Below, one piece after another: positions 8,403 to 12,402 of a DNA stretch of 12,402 nt. How positions within the stretch are numbered: position 1 is the stretch's first letter; each line of letters opens with the position of its first letter. Where the stretch lies: contig JANQKO010000190.1 in NCBI GenBank assembly GCA_028281075.1, forward strand, positions 1 to 12,402. The letters are read 5' to 3'. The translations under genes were made by a program, and so were the position numbers. The DNA is from Alphaproteobacteria bacterium. GTDB lineage: Bacteria > Pseudomonadota > Alphaproteobacteria > GCA-2731375. The notes under the pieces were generated by a model, which was not told the DNA's origin, did not search any database, and was given only the letters and a program-made list of their open reading frames with translations.

Positions 8403-9704
8403 ATGGCGCGTGAATGGTCGGATGAGGGCATGCGTGTGAATTTGCAAGCGCCAGTGTCGGCGACCGATTGGCGCGGCCGGCGTTCGGCGCCGTGGCGTTA
8501 TGCGCTGTGCATGGCGTTGCCGCTGCTGCAGGCCTGTTCCACCACGCCGACGGGCGAGTGGAACCTCTCGGGCGAGATCGCCGCCGAGATGCGCTACTTC
8601 GCGCATACGCCGCGGTTCGCCGGCCAGGACGACAATATCGAATTCTCGCCGTCCGGCTTCGTCCAGCCCGAGATCGTCTACGAGTGGAACGACGGCGACG
8701 ACCGGATCACGCTGAAACCCTATTTCCGCTGGGACGCCGATGACGACAACCGCACGCATGGCGACCTGCGCGAGGCCAACTGGCTGCATATCGGCGCCGA
8801 CTGGGACTTGGTGGTCGGCATCGACCGGGTGTTCTGGGGCGTCACCGAGGCGCGCCACCTGGTCGACATCATCAACCAGGTCGACCAGGTCGAGGACATC
8901 GACGAGGAGGACCGGCTGGGCCAGCCGATGATCAACCTGCGCCTGCAGCGCGACATCGGCACGTTCAGCTTCTTCGTCCTGCCGGGCTTCCGCAAGCGCA
9001 CCTTTCCCGACGCCAGCGCCCGCCTGCGCGGGGCCCTGGCGATCGATGACGACGATCCGAGCTATGACTCGGGCGCGGACGAGCGGCATGTCGATCTGGC
9101 CGGGCGCTGGGCGCACAGCTTCGGCAACTGGGACCTGGGCCTGGCGCATTTCCACGGCACCAGCCGCGAGCCGCGGCTGCTGCCGCGGGCCGAGCCGGGC
9201 GGCGGCGTGATCCTGCGTCCGCACTACGACCAGATCGACCAGACCAGCCTGGACGCGCAGTTCACGCACGATGCCTGGCTGCTGAAGCTGGAGGCGCTGA
9301 CCCGCAGCGGCCATGGCGACCGCTTCGCCGCCGCCGTGGCCGGCTTCGAGTACACCTTCTTCCAGGTCATGGAGACGGACGCGGATATCGGCCTGCTGGG
9401 CGAATACCTCTATGACGGCCGCGAGGACGCGCCGACGGCACCGCCCACCATCTTCGACGACGACGTCTTCGTGGGCACGCGGCTGACGCTGAACGATACC
9501 CAGGATACCGCCCTGCTGCTGGGCCTGGTGGTCGACGTCAACAACCAGTCGACCATGAAGTTCGTCGAGCTGGAGCGGCGGCTGGGCGACGACTGGACCT
9601 TCGAGCTGGAGGCGCGGCTGTTCAACGATGTCGACGACAACGACGCGCTGAACAATTTCCGCGACGACGATTTCGTCACACTGCGCAGCACGCGGCATTT
9701 CTAA
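8403..9704 (+). CDS. Predicted outer-membrane beta-barrel protein, unnamed family
   Basis: I do not recognise a named family. The protein is up to 433 residues. It has a signal-like segment (Arg-rich about 24-32, hydrophobic about 33-44) ending LLQAC at Cys45, then a body of alternating polar/hydrophobic strands with Asp-rich turns. The last residues are RSTRHF; a C-terminal Phe is the classical recognition signal for outer-membrane barrel assembly. A conserved-looking block spans about 170-209 (RLGQPMINL, then LPGFRKRTFPDA). A barrel of roughly 16-18 strands is plausible. The start is unclear: the ATG at 8403 has no good ribosome site, while GAGGG at 8424-8428 is ideally placed for a GTG at 8436 and too close for the ATG at 8430. 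The LQAC could be a lipobox or an ordinary cleavage region. It lies downstream of the RND and LolA-like genes and is likely the outer-membrane part of the same system. Confidence 0.75.
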   Translation: MAREWSDEGMRVNLQAPVSATDWRGRRSAPWRYALCMALPLLQACSTTPTGEWNLSGEIAAEMRYFAHTPRFAGQDDNIEFSPSGFVQPEIVYEWNDGDDRITLKPYFRWDADDDNRTHGDLREANWLHIGADWDLVVGIDRVFWGVTEARHLVDIINQVDQVEDIDEEDRLGQPMINLRLQRDIGTFSFFVLPGFRKRTFPDASARLRGALAIDDDDPSYDSGADERHVDLAGRWAHSFGNWDLGLAHFHGTSREPRLLPRAEPGGGVILRPHYDQIDQTSLDAQFTHDAWLLKLEALTRSGHGDRFAAAVAGFEYTFFQVMETDADIGLLGEYLYDGREDAPTAPPTIFDDDVFVGTRLTLNDTQDTALLLGLVVDVNNQSTMKFVELERRLGDDWTFELEARLFNDVDDNDALNNFRDDDFVTLRSTRHF

Positions 9705-9727
9705 GTGTCCGTTTGAAGGTGCCGTTG

Positions 9728-9800
9728 CCGGCCCGCTCCCCCACCCGGCCACCCAACGAGCGTACCCTGAATTGGCGGGCCGGGTGGGGGAGGGGGCCGG
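9728..9800. repeat. Long inverted repeat, REP-like
   Basis: The arms 9728-9750 and 9778-9800 are 23-nt inverted copies with a single mismatch (22/23), separated by 27 nt. They share the polypurine/polypyrimidine core GGGTGGGGGAGG. It lies just after the barrel gene. It resembles an extragenic palindromic repeat and, if transcribed, would make a very stable stem that could protect the operon's 3' end. Confidence 0.7.
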
Positions 9801-9809
9801 TGCCGCCGA

Positions 9810-9835
9810 GAAAATGGGCTGACAGGCCCATTTTC
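9810..9835. terminator. Bidirectional intrinsic terminator-like hairpin
   Basis: GAAAATGGGC-TGACAG-GCCCATTTTC is a perfect 10-bp stem with a 6-nt loop, with an A-run on the left arm and a T-run on the right, as in bidirectional Rho-independent terminators. It lies 106 bp after the barrel gene and 105 bp before the DUF2461 gene, so it probably ends the envelope operon and insulates the next gene. Confidence 0.7.
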
Positions 9836-9939
9836 AAACATACTCTAACCCGCCTTCCGCGCGCGTTTGTCTGTCGGCGCGATCCTGAAACGTCATTAAC
9901 CTATCGGCGCGGCCGGTGGTGGCGTGACGACGGGGAGGG

Positions 9940-10641
9940 ATGATGGCCAAGGCAACGGCATTCGAGGGCTTTCCGCGGGACCTGACGGGGTTCTTCGCGG
10001 CGCTGGAGAAGAACAACAGCAAGACCTGGTTCGACGCGCACCGGGCCGACTACGAGGACCTCTTCGTCGGGCCGGCGAAGCGGTTCGTGGCCGCCATGGG
10101 CCCGGGCCTGGCCCGGATCTCGACGGCGATCCGGGCCGACCCGCGCATCAACGGGTCGATCATGCGGATCAACCGGGATGTGCGCTTTTCCAAGGACAAG
10201 CGGCCGTACAAGGCGGCGCTGCATATCCTGTTCGCCGAGGGCGGCGCGCGGCAGGCCTCGCCCGCCTTCTATTTCGGCCTCGATGCCGAGCGCGCCTATC
10301 TCGGCGGCGGCCTGTTCGGCTTCCGGCCGGAACAGATGGCGCGCTACCGGGCCGCCGCCGTCGATCCGAAGCAGGGCAAGGTGCTGGCCGCGGCCGTCGC
10401 CAAGGTCATGGCCGTGCCGGGCATGACGCTGGGCGGCCAGCACTACAAGCGCGTGCCGCGCGGTTTCGACGCGGACCACGCGAATGCCGAGCTGCTGAAG
10501 CATGCCGGGCTGCATGCCGGTATCAGCGCGCCGCCGCCGCCCGAGATCTTCGGGCCGGCGGCGGTCGACCATTGCCTGGCCGGCTTCAAGCGCGTGCGGC
10601 CGCTGCAGAAATGGCTGGTGGACGCGGTCGGCGACGGTTAG
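9940..10641 (+). CDS. DUF2461 domain-containing protein
   Basis: This 233-residue protein fills the whole DUF2461 family, which has no established biochemical role to my knowledge. Landmarks visible in order: NNSKTWFDAHRADYE (25-39), DPRI (68-71), RINRDVRFSKDKRPYK (76-91), AFYFGLDAERAYLGGG (109-124, the glycine-rich turn), HYKRVPRGFDADH (168-180) and ELLKHAG (184-190). There is no signal peptide or membrane segment, so it should be cytoplasmic. The ATG at 9943 is probably the true start, because GGGAGG (9933-9938) is 4 nt upstream of it but only 1 nt from the ATG at 9940. It appears monocistronic, between the terminator-like hairpin upstream and about 490 bp of non-coding DNA downstream, so context does not suggest a pathway. 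Confidence 0.9.
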   Translation: MMAKATAFEGFPRDLTGFFAALEKNNSKTWFDAHRADYEDLFVGPAKRFVAAMGPGLARISTAIRADPRINGSIMRINRDVRFSKDKRPYKAALHILFAEGGARQASPAFYFGLDAERAYLGGGLFGFRPEQMARYRAAAVDPKQGKVLAAAVAKVMAVPGMTLGGQHYKRVPRGFDADHANAELLKHAGLHAGISAPPPPEIFGPAAVDHCLAGFKRVRPLQKWLVDAVGDG

Positions 10642-10655
10642 CGCGGGTTCCGCGC
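10641..10655 (+). terminator. Hairpin at the DUF2461 stop codon
   Basis: GCGCGG-GTT-CCGCGC is a perfect 6-bp stem starting on the last base of the stop codon. No T-run follows, so it is only a weak terminator candidate. Confidence 0.3.
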
Positions 10656-11131
10656 CGGTGCGTGTCGTTCGGTGCTTGATTCCACGGGGGGCACAGCGAT
10701 TAGAATGGCGCCGCCCGGTATCCGAGATGCTTGCCGGGCCTGTTCCGTCGTGAATCGGGAGGCGCGACGGGCCGCGGCGTCGCGCGGGGGATTCGGCGTC
10801 GCGGCGACACGGCCGGCGCGGCCGCGGCCGATGTCCCGATCACGCGGACGGGGCCATGAAGGAACGGCGACAGTGACGCTGGTTGAAGGCGCATTGACAA
10901 ACCAGGTTTCACCGCCAAGTCGCCAAGACACCAAGGTCACGCCGAACGTCTGAAGACCGCGACGCCTGATCTTGGTGTCTTGGCGCCTTGGCGGTGAAAT
11001 CTTGAGTGCCGCAGGCTCGGAAAACACCAACGTCAGGCGAGCCATTCGCTGACCGGGGCGCGTAATCTGTTGGGGACTGTCCCTGTTAACTCGACCGCCG
11101 GCATGACAATTGGGGGGAACCTTCGGCGCTG
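10642..11131. other. Non-coding spacer between DUF2461 and the dehydratase
   Basis: I see no supportable gene here. The open frames of 70-135 codons are Arg/Pro/Ala-rich with no recognisable domain, and the longest (minus strand, 10638-11045) reads straight through the inverted repeat at 10905-11001. The spacer also contains a short odd palindrome, GGGAC-T-GTCCC, at 11073-11083. The two flanking genes converge on this stretch, so it is a 3'-to-3' spacer that does not need to carry a promoter. Confidence 0.6.
10905..11001. repeat. 34-nt inverted repeat built of 8-nt CGCCAAG-like units
   Basis: The arms 10905-10938 and 10968-11001 are inverted copies matching at 31 of 34 positions, with a 29-nt loop. 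Within each arm an 8-nt unit repeats three times: CCGCCAAG, TCGCCAAG, ACACCAAG in the left arm. The element is bounded by TTTCAC on one side and GTGAAA on the other. I recall similar CCAAG-periodic extragenic elements from unrelated genomes, but cannot verify that here. Confidence 0.8.

Positions 11132-12402
<1,271 letters not shown>

Noticed and set aside
8358..9752. 464-codon minus-strand open frame opposite the barrel gene
   Set aside because: It has no recognised domain. The plus strand has signal-like, strand-rich and C-terminal Phe features in operon context, and is the better gene.
10638..11045. 135-codon minus-strand frame in the spacer
   Set aside because: It runs through the 34-nt inverted repeat, and its translation (PPRRQDTK...) is what such an element gives by chance. 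There is no domain and no ribosome site I could support.
11073..11083. GGGAC-T-GTCCC palindrome as an insertion-sequence or REP end
   Set aside because: It is only 11 nt, with no partner copy or transposase in the window. It is recorded in the spacer entry but not strong enough for a finding.

Overview
The window is GC-rich, gene-dense DNA. Its protein families, and an FNR/FixK-type operator between two divergent operons, suggest a free-living alphaproteobacterium, possibly Rhodospirillales-like. The lineage is an inference, as no rRNA or other taxonomic marker is present. There are no tRNAs, CRISPR arrays, transposases or phage genes.

Region 1 (1-4429) looks like a low-oxygen or redox stress module. 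On the minus strand, a small excisionase-type HTH protein is followed by a P2-type cation-transporting ATPase that runs off the left edge. Divergently on the plus strand lie a zinc-dependent secondary-alcohol-type dehydrogenase and a tandem-domain universal stress protein. The shared intergenic region holds one perfect dyad, TTGAC-CCAT-GTCAA. It is spaced so that a single FNR/FixK-like dimer could activate both operons.

Region 2 (4430-5008) has no gene that I can support. It holds REP-like extragenic repeats: two inverted pairs and several GATATC-containing direct repeats.

Region 3 (5009-9835) is a three-gene set: an MMPL/RND-superfamily inner-membrane transporter, a secreted LolA-like periplasmic protein starting 6 bp downstream, and a predicted outer-membrane beta-barrel ending in Phe. 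Together they could form an inner-membrane to periplasm to outer-membrane route, most plausibly for lipid or another hydrophobic cargo. This is the most interesting system in the window. A 14-bp hairpin separates genes 2 and 3, and a strong terminator-like hairpin follows gene 3.

Region 4 (9940-11131) contains a DUF2461 protein and about 490 bp of non-coding DNA with a 34-nt inverted repeat built from 8-nt units. Region 5 (11132 to the right edge, minus strand) is the C-terminal three quarters of an IlvD/Edd-family dehydratase, probably acting on a sugar acid.
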